Shown here one piece after another: positions 1 to 12,224 of a DNA stretch of 64,000 nucleotides. The first letter of the stretch is position 1; the number at the start of each line of letters is the position of its first letter. Under the pieces are notes generated by a model, which was given only the letters and a program-made list of their open reading frames with translations, ran no database searches and was not told where the DNA came from. A program made the translations under genes and the position numbers. Origin of the DNA: Rugosibacter aromaticivorans (GTDB lineage Bacteria; Pseudomonadota; Gammaproteobacteria; Burkholderiales; Rhodocyclaceae); contig NZ_CP010554.1 in the NCBI RefSeq assembly GCF_000934545.1, positions 62,001 to 126,000 of the forward strand, written 5' to 3'.

Positions 1-273
1 CAAGTCGCAGCAGAAGGCATCACGGTGAATAACGTTTTGCCTGGCTCGATCCACACCGAGCGCCTGGCACAAGTGGCGCAAATGCAGGCGCGGCATTTCG
101 GGCGGGATCCAGCGGCAGAGTTAGATGTACGTGCCGAGCGGGTGCCGATGAAGCGGCTCGGCCATCCGCAAGAAATGGCCGATCTGGTGACATTCCTTGC
201 GTCCGAGCGGGCGGGCTTTCTCACCGGGTTGAGTATTCCCGTGGAGGGCGGCCAATTGCGTTCTGTTTTGTGA
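1..273 (+). CDS. C-terminal end of an SDR-family oxidoreductase (partial)
   Basis: The gene begins before the window; the open frame runs from base 1 to a TGA at 271-273. The visible 90 residues have the end of a short-chain dehydrogenase: an NNVLPG motif (the post-catalytic N-x-x-x-PG turn), then the C-terminal GHPQEMADLVTFLASE helix and a closing GFLTG...VEGG strand, as in FabG-like 3-oxoacyl-reductases. Catalytic Tyr/Lys and the Rossmann glycines lie off the window, so the substrate cannot be called. It is followed 7 bases later by a hydratase-type gene, which suggests a catabolic operon. Confidence 0.85.
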   Translation, partial: QVAAEGITVNNVLPGSIHTERLAQVAQMQARHFGRDPAAELDVRAERVPMKRLGHPQEMADLVTFLASERAGFLTGLSIPVEGGQLRSVL

Positions 274-280
274 GGTAATC

Positions 281-1050
281 ATGGAGATACAAGCCATCAT
301 CGAAGATTTTTGGGCCATGCGTGCGCAGGGCGTTTTTTATCCGCCCCGGTGGTTTGATCGGCTAACGATGGATCAAGCCTGCCGTGTGCAGCTTGGCCTG
401 CTGGTAAATCTCTGGTCGCGGGTGGGCGGCATATCGGCTGGAAGGTCGGCCTGACTGCGGCGGCGATCCGTGAGCAGTTTCGCGTGCATGAGCCAGTGTT
501 TGGCTACTTGCTGGAAAGCGGCCGGCTGGAAAGCGGTGCTGAAATCAATTTAGCCGATTGGCAAGGCGCGGGGTTTGAGAATGAACTCTGCCTGCGTTTG
601 GGCAAACCTTTGCGCGGCCCGGGGGTGGAGGCGGCTGCAGCACAAGCGGCGGTGGACTCCTGCCACCCGGCAATGGAGCTGGTGGAAAACCGGGGTGACT
701 TCACGGCGCAGCTTGCTGTAGCCGTGGCTGATAACGTTCAGCAGCGTGCTTTTGTGGTCGGCCCCCAGGTTCCGCTAGCGGCGACTGCTGATCTCGCTGC
801 GATTGAATGCACAGTTCGCCACAATGGTGTAGAAGTCGCACAAGCGAAGGGAGACGCCGTCATGGGCAATCCCTACGCTTCGCTGGCTTGGCTAGCCAAC
901 AAGCTTGCCGAGTTTGGGCGTGGCTTGGAGGCTGGGCAATATGTCATGAGTGGCTCGTTTACCCGCCAGTTTCCACTCGCCCCGGGCGATGTGGCAGAAA
1001 CTCGTTTCAGCAGTATTGGCGAGGTGGCTTTGCACATCGCAGCGCGCTGA
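281..1050 (+). pseudogene. 2-keto-4-pentenoate hydratase/FAH-family gene, frameshifted
   Basis: An ATG at 281 opens a frame (MEIQAIIEDFWAMRAQG...) that ends at a TGA near 454, while the rest of the same protein continues in another frame from about 421 (GGRHIGWKVGLT..., then VHEPVFGYLLESG, MELVEN, and a C-terminal GDVAETRFSSIG). Joined, the two parts give about 256 codons, the usual size for 2-oxopent-4-enoate hydratases of the fumarylacetoacetate hydrolase fold. These enzymes hydrate dienoates in aromatic ring meta-cleavage pathways. The shift lies between about 395 and 425. Either the gene is broken in this strain or one base is wrong in the assembly. Confidence 0.8.
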
Positions 1051-1119
1051 ATCAACGCGTTTTCGTTGGCGTTCTTGTTCGCGTCCTTACAAGGATTACC
1101 TTAATCTGCCGATCAGCTC

Positions 1120-1148
1120 TTGAAATACTCAACTTGAGGCCTTATTAT
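1120..1148 (+). promoter_or_regulatory. Sigma-70-type promoter of groES-groEL
   Basis: TTGAAA at 1120-1125 and TATTAT at 1143-1148 are 17 bases apart, about 100 bases upstream of groES. The -10 box abuts the CIRCE operator, so HrcA bound there would cover the start site. Confidence 0.75.
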
Positions 1149-1174
1149 TAGCACTCGCTTGGATAGAGTGCTAA
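1148..1174 (+). promoter_or_regulatory. CIRCE operator (HrcA binding site)
   Basis: A perfect 9-bp inverted repeat, TTAGCACTC-N9-GAGTGCTAA, matches the canonical CIRCE element bound by the heat-shock repressor HrcA. It overlaps the -10 region of the groES promoter. HrcA needs GroEL to fold, so the operon should be feedback regulated by free chaperonin. hrcA itself is not in the window. Confidence 0.95.
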
Positions 1175-1249
1175 TCGTTTCACCTCATTCCAGCTTTTCC
1201 GCAGGGCACCGCTCTGCACCATCATTGACCAATTTTAAGGAGATTTTGA

Positions 1250-1540
1250 ATGAAAATCCGTCCCTTGCATGATCGCGTGATCGTCAAGCGTCTCGAAGAA
1301 GAACGTAAAACAGCCTCCGGCATCGTTATTCCCGATGCTGCTGCCGAAAAACCTGATCGAGGTGAAGTGCTGGCCGTAGGTAATGGCAAAATCCAGGAAG
1401 ATGGCAAAGTTCGCCCCATGTCGCTGAAGGTCGGTGAGCGTGTACTGTTTGGCAAATACTCAGGCCAGGCCGTTAAGGTGGATGGCGAGGAATTGCTGGT
1501 CATGCGTGAAGAAGACATCATGGGCGTAATTGAAGCCTGA
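1250..1540 (+). CDS. groES: Co-chaperonin GroES (Hsp10)
   Basis: The 96-residue protein starts [14 protein letters not shown] and contains the family pattern [10 protein letters not shown]...[11 protein letters not shown] with a mobile loop, and ends in the EDIMGVIE strand. GroES forms the heptameric lid on GroEL and is required for folding in the cytoplasm. The start is supported by an AAGGAG ribosome site about 7 bases upstream (TTAAGGAGATTTTGAATG). It is followed 36 bases later by groEL under the same CIRCE-controlled promoter. Full-length and intact. Confidence 0.98.
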   Translation: MKIRPLHDRVIVKRLEEERKTASGIVIPDAAAEKPDRGEVLAVGNGKIQEDGKVRPMSLKVGERVLFGKYSGQAVKVDGEELLVMREEDIMGVIEA

Positions 1541-1549
1541 TTAACTTAA

Positions 1550-3235
<1,686 letters not shown>

Positions 3236-3250
3236 TTTCCCGTTTTATCG

Positions 3251-3285
3251 CCGGGTAAAAACGGTTGTCGCTTGTTTTTACCCGG
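3251..3285. repeat. Perfect 12-bp inverted repeat after groEL
   Basis: CCGGGTAAAAAC (3251-3262) and its exact complement GTTTTTACCCGG (3274-3285) flank an 11-base loop, 15 bases after the groEL stop. It could be an mRNA 3' end-stabilising hairpin or an upstream terminator; no T run follows directly. Confidence 0.7.
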
Positions 3286-3299
3286 TAGCGTTTGTTTTA

Positions 3300-3334
3300 A
3301 GAAAAACCCGACCTTGTGTCGGGTTTTTCTCTTT
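3300..3334 (+). terminator. Rho-independent terminator of groESL
   Basis: A 13-bp perfect stem (AGAAAAACCCGAC / GTCGGGTTTTTCT, 3300-3312 and 3318-3330) with a 5-base loop contains a T run in its 3' arm. It would work on the + strand and, because the stem begins with an A run, possibly on the - strand too. Confidence 0.9.
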
Positions 3335-3607
3335 TCAGAGAAAAACGGGTAATATTCTCGCCTCGCTACTTTGGCTGTTACTAATTTTTACAAATTCCCT
3401 TTAGCCAAAGCGCTCCTATTTTTCGGTAACAATTTTTTGGCAATACCTGCGGTAATACCCAACGTAAAAACGGGCGGTGATATGCAGTGCAGATATCATC
3501 CGGCCGAATAAAGCTGGGGGAGGAGAGGGGAATACCCCGCATTGGGCCGGCCCGTAAGGGTCGGCTTTTTTATGCCTGCAACTGGGGTATTTCAGTACTT
3601 GATTAAT
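3335..3607. other. Intergenic region between groEL and actP, with hairpin and terminator
   Basis: No credible protein gene is visible. The region holds a 7-bp inverted repeat (TTTGGCT 3370-3376 / AGCCAAA 3403-3409) and, at 3546-3571, a second + strand terminator: stem GCCGGCCC / GGGTCGGC (one G-U pair), loop GTAA, six T. Since groEL already has a terminator at 3300, the second one implies a further + strand transcript, perhaps a small RNA or just read-through backup. No clear promoter was found between them. Confidence 0.5.
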
Positions 3608-5293
3608 CTAGTGAGATGTCGTTGTGCCTGCGCCCAAGCCAGTTTCTGAGCGTATCTGTTGCGCATCGAACAAGGCGCGCTCGCGCTGTGCCTGTGGGCT
3701 TCGATCAGTCAGTGATACCAGCCAGATGGTGACAAAGGCCGCAGTCATCGAGAATAGCGCAGGCGAGGCATAGGGAAACCAGGCTGACCCCTCGGGGTAG
3801 CCGAGCGCTTTTTCCCACACGGCGGGTGAGAGTATCGTCAAGGTGACAGACAGAATCAAACCGACGAATCCACCGGTTACTGCGCCGCGCGTCGTGCAAC
3901 TTTTCCATAGCACCGACATGAATAACACCGGAAAGTTGGCTGAACACGCCACCGCAAAGGCTAGCATCACCATAAACGCCACGTTCTGTTTTTCGAATGC
4001 AATACCCAACAAAATGGCAATGACGCCAAGGCAAAGCGTGGTGATCTTCGAGACACGCAACTCGGCCCAGCTATCGGCCTCACCTTTTTTAATCACCGTA
4101 GCGTAAAGATCATGGGCTACTGCCGAAGCACCGGAGAGCGTCAGCCCCGACACTACTGCCAGAATCGTGGCAAAGGCCACGGCGGAAATAAAACCTAGAA
4201 ATACATTGCCGCCCACCGCATTGGCTAAATGCACAGCCGCCATGTTGCCACCGCCTTGTAAGCCTTTGGCGAGGTCCCCCTCAACAAAATAAGCGACAGG
4301 ATCTTGCGTTAGCAACACGATGGCACCAAAACCGATGATGAATGTCAGGATGTAAAAATAACCAATCCAAGTGGTGGCCCAGGCGACCGACTTGCGAGCC
4401 TCTTTCGCCGAGGGTACGGTAAAAAAGCGCATCAGAATGTGTGGCAACCCTGCTGTGCCGAACATTAACGCCATACCCACGGAAACTGCAGATACCGGGT
4501 CTTTGATCAAACCGCCGGGTGCCATGATGGCGTCTTTTTTGGCATGAACCTCGACTGCTTTGGCAAACAGCGCTTCAGGGCTAAAGTGAAATTGCCACAA
4601 CACCGCAAATGCCATGAATGACGCCCCAATCAGTAACAGAACGGCCTTAATGATTTGCACCCAAGTGGTTGCCGTCATGCCGCCAAACAGCACATAAGAC
4701 ATCATCAACCCGCCCACTGAGATGACAGCGACGAAGTAATCAAGACCAAACAGCAGCTTGATCAATTGGCCAGCGCCAACCATTTGCGCAATCATGTAAA
4801 ACAGCACCACAACGAGTGAGCCGCAGGCCGCAAAAGTACGAATAGGCGTTTGTGAAAAGCGGTAGCCGGCAACATCGGCAAACGTAAACCTGCCCAGATT
4901 GCGCAACCGTTCGGCCATCAAAAAGGTGAGTACAGGCCACCCGACCAGCCAGCCGATCGAAAAAATCAGCCCATCAAAACCACTGGCAAACACCAGGCCC
5001 GAAATGCCCAGAAAAGAAGCCGCCGACATGTAATCCCCGGCGATGGCCAGCCCATTCTGAAATCCAGAGAGGCCACTGCCGGCGGTATAAAAGTCAGCTG
5101 CTGTGCGGGTTTTTTTCGCGGCCCATTTGGTAATCGCCAATGTGATGGCAATAAAACCGACGAACATGGCAATCGCCGTCCAGTTAGTGGTTTGTTTTTG
5201 CACCTGACCCACATCCACCCCGGTGGCGAGTGTATTGCTTGCACTGAAAAGCGCGCCCCAAAGCACAAGCCATGGCATCTTGAGCATGTTCAT
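3608..5293 (-). CDS. actP: Cation/acetate symporter ActP
   Basis: The 561-residue protein is a sodium:solute symporter (SSS family) with about 13 hydrophobic segments, an N-terminal signal-like helix ([16 protein letters not shown]), and the ActP-type region [33 protein letters not shown] near residues 65-100. It imports acetate and other short monocarboxylates across the inner membrane. Its ATG overlaps the stop of the upstream DUF485 gene in an ATGA arrangement, so the two are translationally coupled, as in the yjcH-actP pair. It runs convergent to groESL. Confidence 0.95.
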   Translation of the reverse strand: MNMLKMPWLVLWGALFSASNTLATGVDVGQVQKQTTNWTAIAMFVGFIAITLAITKWAAKKTRTAADFYTAGSGLSGFQNGLAIAGDYMSAASFLGISGLVFASGFDGLIFSIGWLVGWPVLTFLMAERLRNLGRFTFADVAGYRFSQTPIRTFAACGSLVVVLFYMIAQMVGAGQLIKLLFGLDYFVAVISVGGLMMSYVLFGGMTATTWVQIIKAVLLLIGASFMAFAVLWQFHFSPEALFAKAVEVHAKKDAIMAPGGLIKDPVSAVSVGMALMFGTAGLPHILMRFFTVPSAKEARKSVAWATTWIGYFYILTFIIGFGAIVLLTQDPVAYFVEGDLAKGLQGGGNMAAVHLANAVGGNVFLGFISAVAFATILAVVSGLTLSGASAVAHDLYATVIKKGEADSWAELRVSKITTLCLGVIAILLGIAFEKQNVAFMVMLAFAVACSANFPVLFMSVLWKSCTTRGAVTGGFVGLILSVTLTILSPAVWEKALGYPEGSAWFPYASPALFSMTAAFVTIWLVSLTDRSPQAQRERALFDAQQIRSETGLGAGTTTSH

Positions 5294-5601
5294 TCGGCAG
5301 CCTCCTGAAGTAGTTCAGCCGCCATGGCGTCAAACCGAGTGTTGGCCATATGCACATAGAAGGCAGTAATGAGAATGGTCAAAATGATCACACCCAAACC
5401 CAGAGGAATGCCAAGGGATGTCACCCACCCGGTACCCAGTTTTTGCGCCAGAAATGGTTTGTCAAACGCCACCAGCAAGATATAGCCAAAATAAATAATC
5501 ACCACCAGCAGGGTCATCACGATGGCGTAGCGATTGCGCGTGCGCACCAAATGATGAAATTTCGGGTTGGCAAAAATCCGCTCAGCTGCTGTGTTTTTCA
5601 T
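5290..5601 (-). CDS. DUF485 membrane protein (YjcH-like)
   Basis: The 103-residue protein has two hydrophobic segments ([18 protein letters not shown] and a second ending [16 protein letters not shown]), the pattern of DUF485 proteins encoded just upstream of actP. The role of DUF485 is not established; the conserved pairing suggests help to the permease. Its stop overlaps the actP start. The ATG follows a GGGAGAG stretch that can serve as ribosome site. Confidence 0.9.
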   Translation of the reverse strand: MKNTAAERIFANPKFHHLVRTRNRYAIVMTLLVVIIYFGYILLVAFDKPFLAQKLGTGWVTSLGIPLGLGVIILTILITAFYVHMANTRFDAMAAELLQEAAE

Positions 5602-5639
5602 AAACTCTCCCGGATGTGAAGATAGAATGTTCGTTATTT

Positions 5640-5668
5640 TTGACGCAATGGTAGCCAGACCCTATAAT
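5640..5668 (+). promoter_or_regulatory. Promoter of tRNA-Phe
   Basis: TTGACG (5640-5645) and a perfect TATAAT (5663-5668) are 17 bases apart, and the mature tRNA begins 13 bases after the -10 box. This is a strong stable-RNA type promoter. Confidence 0.85.
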
Positions 5669-5681
5669 ACCCAACCTCATT

Positions 5682-5757
<76 letters not shown>

Positions 5758-5763
5758 CTATTC

Positions 5764-5793
5764 AACGCCCAACTGTTCTCAGTTGGGCGTTTT
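5764..5793 (+). terminator. Terminator of tRNA-Phe
   Basis: A perfect 12-bp stem AACGCCCAACTG / CAGTTGGGCGTT with loop TTCT lies 6 bases after the tRNA CCA end and ends in a short T run. Confidence 0.9.
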
Positions 5794-6020
5794 CACTTCT
5801 GGCTCCCCCAAAACATGCGGGGTTCACGCGCATTCTGCGTGTGCCAGGGGGCAGTCAGGACAGTGGCCGATGGGGGCCAGTTCGACCCTTTTCTGCTCTC
5901 TGTTCTCTCGAAATCTCCGCCAACTTCTTCGCCGTAGCACACGCACATCGCCCTACGCGACAACGAGTTGCGCGTGTGTCGGCTTTTTGAGTTCGCCGGT
6001 CAGTCCGGAGGAGCAGACCA
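5794..6020. other. Junction between chromosome and accessory DNA
   Basis: This 227-base stretch holds no credible gene. Base composition moves from the moderate GC of the chromosome to the higher GC of the genes to its right, and a GC-rich hairpin followed by TTTTT lies near 5956-5990. I take it as the approximate left border of the acquired DNA; no att repeat could be assigned. Confidence 0.35.
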
Positions 6021-6980
6021 TCAGGCTGCAACGAAGTCCGGGGCCGAGCACGGCATCCAGTACTCGCCTGGACGCCGATTGGATTTCACGAGTGCTCGGT
6101 AGGCATGGAGCGGCCCCTCGTACTCCGGCCTCCCCTTGTTCGCTGTCTTCACCTTGAACAGATCGTTCGGCTTGTCGCTATCCTGGCCTGCTCGCAGCAT
6201 GACGCGTTCGCCATCGACCTTGACGCCCTTGAACGACCAGAGTGCGCTGAAGACGGCTGCCTGCCCGTCCGTGCATCGGATCGGTCCGTGGGGCCAGTCG
6301 TCCAACGTCACCCACCTGAAGTCTGCCGAGAACGGTCCGTGGACGGGCGTCCTGGGATCGGCCGTGACAGATGGTTCTGGAGCTGCGCCCGGCTGGATGT
6401 AGGCGATCCCGCCGCCGTAGAACGTGAAGCGTTCCTCCAGCGCCAGCCACTCGACGCCCGCGCCGAAAGGCGATCCGCGCATCGTGCGCGGCCTTGGCGT
6501 GATCATGCGGATGTCGCCGCCGGCCACGCTCACCCGATCCAACAACGCAGGTTCTTGCAGCACTCGCGTCAGATCGCGGGCGAGCAGCACGGGCGAGCGT
6601 CGAGCATCGCCGAGCCGCCACACGCCGTCGCCCAGATCATCGATGCCGTCCCGGCTTTCGATGCCGAGCGCGAGGCGCAGCTTCTGGCGCAACCATTCCT
6701 CGTCCAAGGCCAAGGCCGCACCGTCGTTCGCTTCGACGGCGACTGGCCCGCAGTCCGGGCAACGACACACGCGCCCGCCGCGACCATCGCCCCAGACCTG
6801 CGCCCGATGCTGCTGGCAATGCGGGCAGAGCACGAAGGACTGATCCACGACCGTCGGCTTGACCGCCTTGCCGAGGACGGTCAGCGCCGTGGCCTCGCGC
6901 GGTGACAGCGTGGCGCGCAGCACGGGCGTGCCGCCCGCGAACAGGCGGCAGACCAAGGCCCAGGCATCGTGCGCCGCCAT
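6021..6980 (-). CDS. Unrecognised protein with a zinc-ribbon-like cysteine set
   Basis: The 319-residue protein is not one I recognise. Near residues 50-80 it has CPHC ... CRCPDC, a four-to-five cysteine pattern typical of a zinc ribbon, which points to nucleic-acid or protein binding. The rest is mixed alpha/beta with no visible catalytic motif. It starts 3 bases after the stop of the 411-residue gene and has no good ribosome site of its own, so the two are probably co-translated. It belongs to the divergent unit opposite the XRE/ImmA pair. Confidence 0.7.
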   Translation of the reverse strand: MAAHDAWALVCRLFAGGTPVLRATLSPREATALTVLGKAVKPTVVDQSFVLCPHCQQHRAQVWGDGRGGRVCRCPDCGPVAVEANDGAALALDEEWLRQKLRLALGIESRDGIDDLGDGVWRLGDARRSPVLLARDLTRVLQEPALLDRVSVAGGDIRMITPRPRTMRGSPFGAGVEWLALEERFTFYGGGIAYIQPGAAPEPSVTADPRTPVHGPFSADFRWVTLDDWPHGPIRCTDGQAAVFSALWSFKGVKVDGERVMLRAGQDSDKPNDLFKVKTANKGRPEYEGPLHAYRALVKSNRRPGEYWMPCSAPDFVAA

Positions 6981-6983
6981 CGA

Positions 6984-8219
6984 TCAGTCTTCGAACGCCG
7001 AGGAGGAACTGATCGCGTCGGCTTCCGGCGGAAGCTCCTGCGCGCTCAGGGTCTGGCCCTTCTGCAAGATGCCCACCGAGACCAGATAGCCTTCCAGCTG
7101 CGCCTGCATCTTGGCGTCGAACTTGTGCAGGTTCAACCGCCCCTTGCTGGTTACCTCGATGGTGACCACTTTGGCGCGCGTGCGGCCCGGCTCGGGTGGA
7201 TAGTAGAGATTGACCTGCGCCGCCGTCACCGCCCACTGGCCTTCCAGCGGGCCGGGCAGCTTCTCCTTCAGCAGCTCATGCACCGAGCGTTGCTGGCTGG
7301 ACTGCATCGCAGTGCATTCGATCTTTAGCGCGGCGTCCGGGCTGAGAAGCGTGAGCGCCTTCAGTTGCACCATCGAGAAACCATCCTCGAACGCCTCCGG
7401 CACGTCGAAGCCGGTGCGCAGCATCGACAAATTCAGCGTCGGCGACTTGATCCGGTGCGCGTTCGCCTTGACGCCCAGCACATGCTCGGCGAAGGCCTCG
7501 ACCAGCATCTGCTGGTATTTCTGGCCGCCGCGCACCAGCGTGCGCACCACGCCGGTGGACTTGGCGTATTCCAGCACCATGTGGATGTTGGGGTTGCCGA
7601 CGCGGCGCTTGAGGGTCGAACCCTCGAACTCCAGCCGCAGCATGGCCATGTCCTTGACGTGGACGGTGAGCAGGAACACGCCGGGGCTGCGCTCGACCAG
7701 ATGCGCCACGCTGCTGTCGCCGCACTGCATCTCGCGCTTGTAGAAGGCCGAGATCGCGTTGCGCAGCGCGGCCAGATTGTGGTCAGCGCCGTTCGGCTGA
7801 CGCTTCAGGCCCAGATCGTATTGCTGGGTCTGCGGCCCGTGGTGCTCCCAGAAGCTGAAGTCGTAAGCGCGCTCGAACAGCGTCGGATGGTTGACGTAGA
7901 GCCAGAACGAGCGGTGGACGTCGCTGCGGCACAAAGTCAGCCCCGCCAGCGCGGCACCGTCCGCCACCACGGCCTCAAACATCGCCTGCTTGCCCGCCGC
8001 GTCGCCCAGTTGGACTGCGGCCATGAGGTTGGCGATCATCTGGTCGCGGGCGGCGGTGTCGGGCCACACCTTGACCGCCTCCACCAAGAACTGGCTGGTC
8101 TCCGGCGTGTCGTCCCACGCGAACCCGTCGGGCACCGGCAGGCCATGCGTGGTCAGGAAGTCGCGCAGCGTGGCATCCACCGGCAGCTCGAGCATCACGT
8201 CGACAAAGGTCTTCTTCAT
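6984..8219 (-). CDS. Unrecognised 411-residue protein, partner of the zinc-ribbon gene
   Basis: I chose the ATG at 8219 (MKKTFVDVMLELPVD) because AAAGGA lies 8 bases upstream; an earlier in-frame start at 8276 has no such site. The protein is soluble, without signal peptide or membrane segment, and I see no known domain. It is the first gene of a leftward pair and is divergent from the XRE regulator, with both promoters in the same 235-base gap. That layout suggests that the XRE protein, and the protease next to it, control this pair. Confidence 0.75.
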   Translation of the reverse strand: MKKTFVDVMLELPVDATLRDFLTTHGLPVPDGFAWDDTPETSQFLVEAVKVWPDTAARDQMIANLMAAVQLGDAAGKQAMFEAVVADGAALAGLTLCRSDVHRSFWLYVNHPTLFERAYDFSFWEHHGPQTQQYDLGLKRQPNGADHNLAALRNAISAFYKREMQCGDSSVAHLVERSPGVFLLTVHVKDMAMLRLEFEGSTLKRRVGNPNIHMVLEYAKSTGVVRTLVRGGQKYQQMLVEAFAEHVLGVKANAHRIKSPTLNLSMLRTGFDVPEAFEDGFSMVQLKALTLLSPDAALKIECTAMQSSQQRSVHELLKEKLPGPLEGQWAVTAAQVNLYYPPEPGRTRAKVVTIEVTSKGRLNLHKFDAKMQAQLEGYLVSVGILQKGQTLSAQELPPEADAISSSSAFED

Positions 8220-8339
8220 CTTGTTCGTCCTTTCTGGATCGGCGTCGGAGGTCTGCGACCGATGTACGGACTGCACTGGCCAGCGACAGGGTTACTGAAC
8301 ACGCATCTCGTACAAGTAAAGCCACGAGATACTGCTGCG

Positions 8340-8368
8340 ATTCTGAACCGCAGATTTCCGCTTGTCAA
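8340..8368 (-). promoter_or_regulatory. Promoter for the leftward unknown pair
   Basis: On the - strand TTGACA (8368-8363) and CAGAAT (8345-8340) are 17 bases apart, about 120 bases before the 8219 start. Downstream on that strand, a 7-bp inverted repeat (ATCTCGT 8305-8311 / ACGAGAT 8324-8330) sits in the leader or start region and could be an operator. Confidence 0.5.
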
Positions 8369-8383
8369 TCAACGGGGCACATC

Positions 8384-8418
8384 TAGACCTTTTGTGTATC
8401 TCACAGCTATACTGTGAG
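8384..8418 (+). promoter_or_regulatory. Promoter and operator of the XRE gene
   Basis: TATACT (8408-8413) lies 18 bases after TAGACC (8384-8389). It is embedded in a perfect 7-bp inverted repeat with 5-base spacer, CTCACAG-CTATA-CTGTGAG (8400-8418). A regulator bound to this palindrome would block the -10 box, so the XRE gene just downstream is probably autoregulated. Confidence 0.65.
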
Positions 8419-8453
8419 TCTCGTTTTTATTGACTGACCACAGGAGCATCGCC

Positions 8454-8801
8454 ATGGCTTCGGCGTTTGGAGCACGCCTGCGGCGCTTGCGCGAGGCGAA
8501 GAAGTTGACCCTGCAACAGGTCGCCGACGCGGTCGGCTGCACCAAGGCCTACATCTGGGAACTAGAGATGAAAGAGGGGCAGCGCCCGACGGCCGAGCGC
8601 GTGCAGGCGCTGGCCAAGGTGCTGGGCGTGACCATGGAGGACATCATGGGCGAGCCCATGCCCTCCGTTCCCGACGCCAGCCCGGAGGACGTGATCTTCT
8701 TCCGCACCTATGCCGGCATGACGGAAGACGAGAAAGACCGGGTCCGCAAGACTCTGAAGATCATCTTCCCCGACAAGGAACTGCCGGAGTCGAAAGGATG
8801 A
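8454..8801 (+). CDS. XRE-family transcriptional regulator
   Basis: From the ATG at 8454 (AGGAG 8 bases upstream; an in-frame TTG at 8430 is less likely) the protein has 115 residues. Residues about 5-65 form a Cro/C1-type HTH (FGARLRRLREAKKLTLQQV ... VGCTKAYIWELE). The acidic C-terminal half (PDASPEDVIFFRTY) resembles the tail of regulators cleaved by or docked to ImmA-type proteases. It overlaps the next gene by 4 bases. Confidence 0.9.
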   Translation: MASAFGARLRRLREAKKLTLQQVADAVGCTKAYIWELEMKEGQRPTAERVQALAKVLGVTMEDIMGEPMPSVPDASPEDVIFFRTYAGMTEDEKDRVRKTLKIIFPDKELPESKG

Positions 8802-9730
8802 GTTCCGCGCAGACGCTCACCGGTTCCATTGCCGCCAGCCACGTCATCAAATGGCTGCGCGCGTGGTACCGAGACGAGGGCATGCCCGAGGCCATCGATC
8901 TCGACGTCGTGCGGCAGATGCTGCCCGGCACGCCCTACGGCACCGGCGTGCGGGAAATCAGGCCGCCGGTGCCGTTCGACGACGAGGCCTTCGAAGGGAT
9001 GCTGGCACGCAATCCCGATGACCAGGAAGTCTGGGGCATCGCCTACAACGGCAAGACCAGACACGAGCGCCAGCGCTTCACCATCGCCCACGAGCTGGGC
9101 CACTTCATCCTGCATCGCGGCCAGCAGTGGAGCTTCAACTGCGACAAGCAGAGCGTCCATACCGGCATCGCCACGCTGCGCGACATCGAACGCGAAGCCG
9201 ACGACTTCGCCAGCAACCTGCTGATGCCCGGCGATCTGCTGCGTGACTGGATTTCGAACCAGCGCATCGACCTGCACGTCCTCAGCGCCATCGCCAAGCG
9301 GTTTCAGGTTTCGTTCGAGGCGCTGTGCATCCGCTTCATCAAGTTCACCACGCAGCGCGCGATCCTCGTCTATTGGGACAACGGCTACGTGAAGTACGAA
9401 TGGCGCAGCAGCAGCGCCGTCAAGACGCGGGCGCGCATCCGGCGCAACGCCGATCCGCAGGAACCGCTGCCGGGCACGCTGGCAGCCGACGCCAGCGTCG
9501 ATCAGGAATGGGATGGCACGGAGATGTCCGCCGCGATCTGGTGCCCGGAGGAGGCGCGGCACATGAAGCTGCGCGAGTTCAAGCACAGCTTCGGCGCGCG
9601 TGATCGCGTCCTCACGCTGCTCCTACTCGAAAGCGCCGAGCCGCGCGCATGGGATCGGTCGTGGCAGGATGGCGAGAGCTTCGACAGCTTTGATCAGTTC
9701 GTGTCGAACGGTCAGTTGCCGGTTCGCTGA
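8798..9730 (+). CDS. ImmA/IrrE-family zinc metallopeptidase
   Basis: The 310-residue protein contains the zinc-binding HELGH motif at residues 98-102 (IAHELGHFILH) and a downstream glutamate region (READDFASNLLMP) that supplies the third ligand, as in ImmA of ICEBs1 and IrrE of Deinococcus. These enzymes cleave a partner XRE repressor in response to a signal. The ATGA overlap with the XRE gene strongly suggests that this repressor is the substrate. The C-terminal 150 residues are longer than in the minimal ImmA and may be the sensor part. Confidence 0.9.
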   Translation: MSSAQTLTGSIAASHVIKWLRAWYRDEGMPEAIDLDVVRQMLPGTPYGTGVREIRPPVPFDDEAFEGMLARNPDDQEVWGIAYNGKTRHERQRFTIAHELGHFILHRGQQWSFNCDKQSVHTGIATLRDIEREADDFASNLLMPGDLLRDWISNQRIDLHVLSAIAKRFQVSFEALCIRFIKFTTQRAILVYWDNGYVKYEWRSSSAVKTRARIRRNADPQEPLPGTLAADASVDQEWDGTEMSAAIWCPEEARHMKLREFKHSFGARDRVLTLLLLESAEPRAWDRSWQDGESFDSFDQFVSNGQLPVR

Positions 9731-9774
9731 GATCCTGCTGGGCTTCCGAGACTCGACATTTGATCGCGGGGCAC

Positions 9775-11935
<2,161 letters not shown>

Positions 11936-12211
11936 TCAGCGCTTGACGCTAGACGGGTAGCCCGCGCCTTCGGTCGCCTGGGTGAGCTTTTGAACGCTGG
12001 TCTTGGCGTCGTCGAATGTCACGACCGCTTGGCGCTTCTCGAAGGTTACGTCCACGTGGCTGACGCCCTCGACTTTCAAGAGCGCCTTCTTGACGGTGAT
12101 CGGACAGGCGGCGCAGGTCATGCCGGGAACGGACAGCGTGACGGTTTGCGTGGCGGCCCACGCGGGGGCCACGACGGCGGCCAGGGCGACGGCGGCAAGC
12201 AAGTTCTTCAT
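11936..12211 (-). CDS. merP: Periplasmic mercury-binding protein MerP
   Basis: I place the start at the ATG at 12211, with AGGAG 7 bases before it; the protein is then 91 residues with a signal peptide (MKNLLAAVALAAVVAPAWA, cleavage after AWA) and one heavy-metal-associated domain with GMTCAAC (Cys33 and Cys36, equal to 14 and 17 of the mature protein). MerP captures Hg(II) in the periplasm and passes it to MerT. It has a close but non-identical paralogue at 16033. Confidence 0.96.
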   Translation of the reverse strand: MKNLLAAVALAAVVAPAWAATQTVTLSVPGMTCAACPITVKKALLKVEGVSHVDVTFEKRQAVVTFDDAKTSVQKLTQATEGAGYPSSVKR

Positions 12212-12224
12212 GGCTAACTCCTGT

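Noticed and set aside
484..1050. Treating the hydratase part from 484 as an intact shorter gene
   Set aside because: The conserved GGRHIGWKVGLT segment lies upstream of that ATG and the missing N-terminus is in another frame, so the gene is frameshifted.
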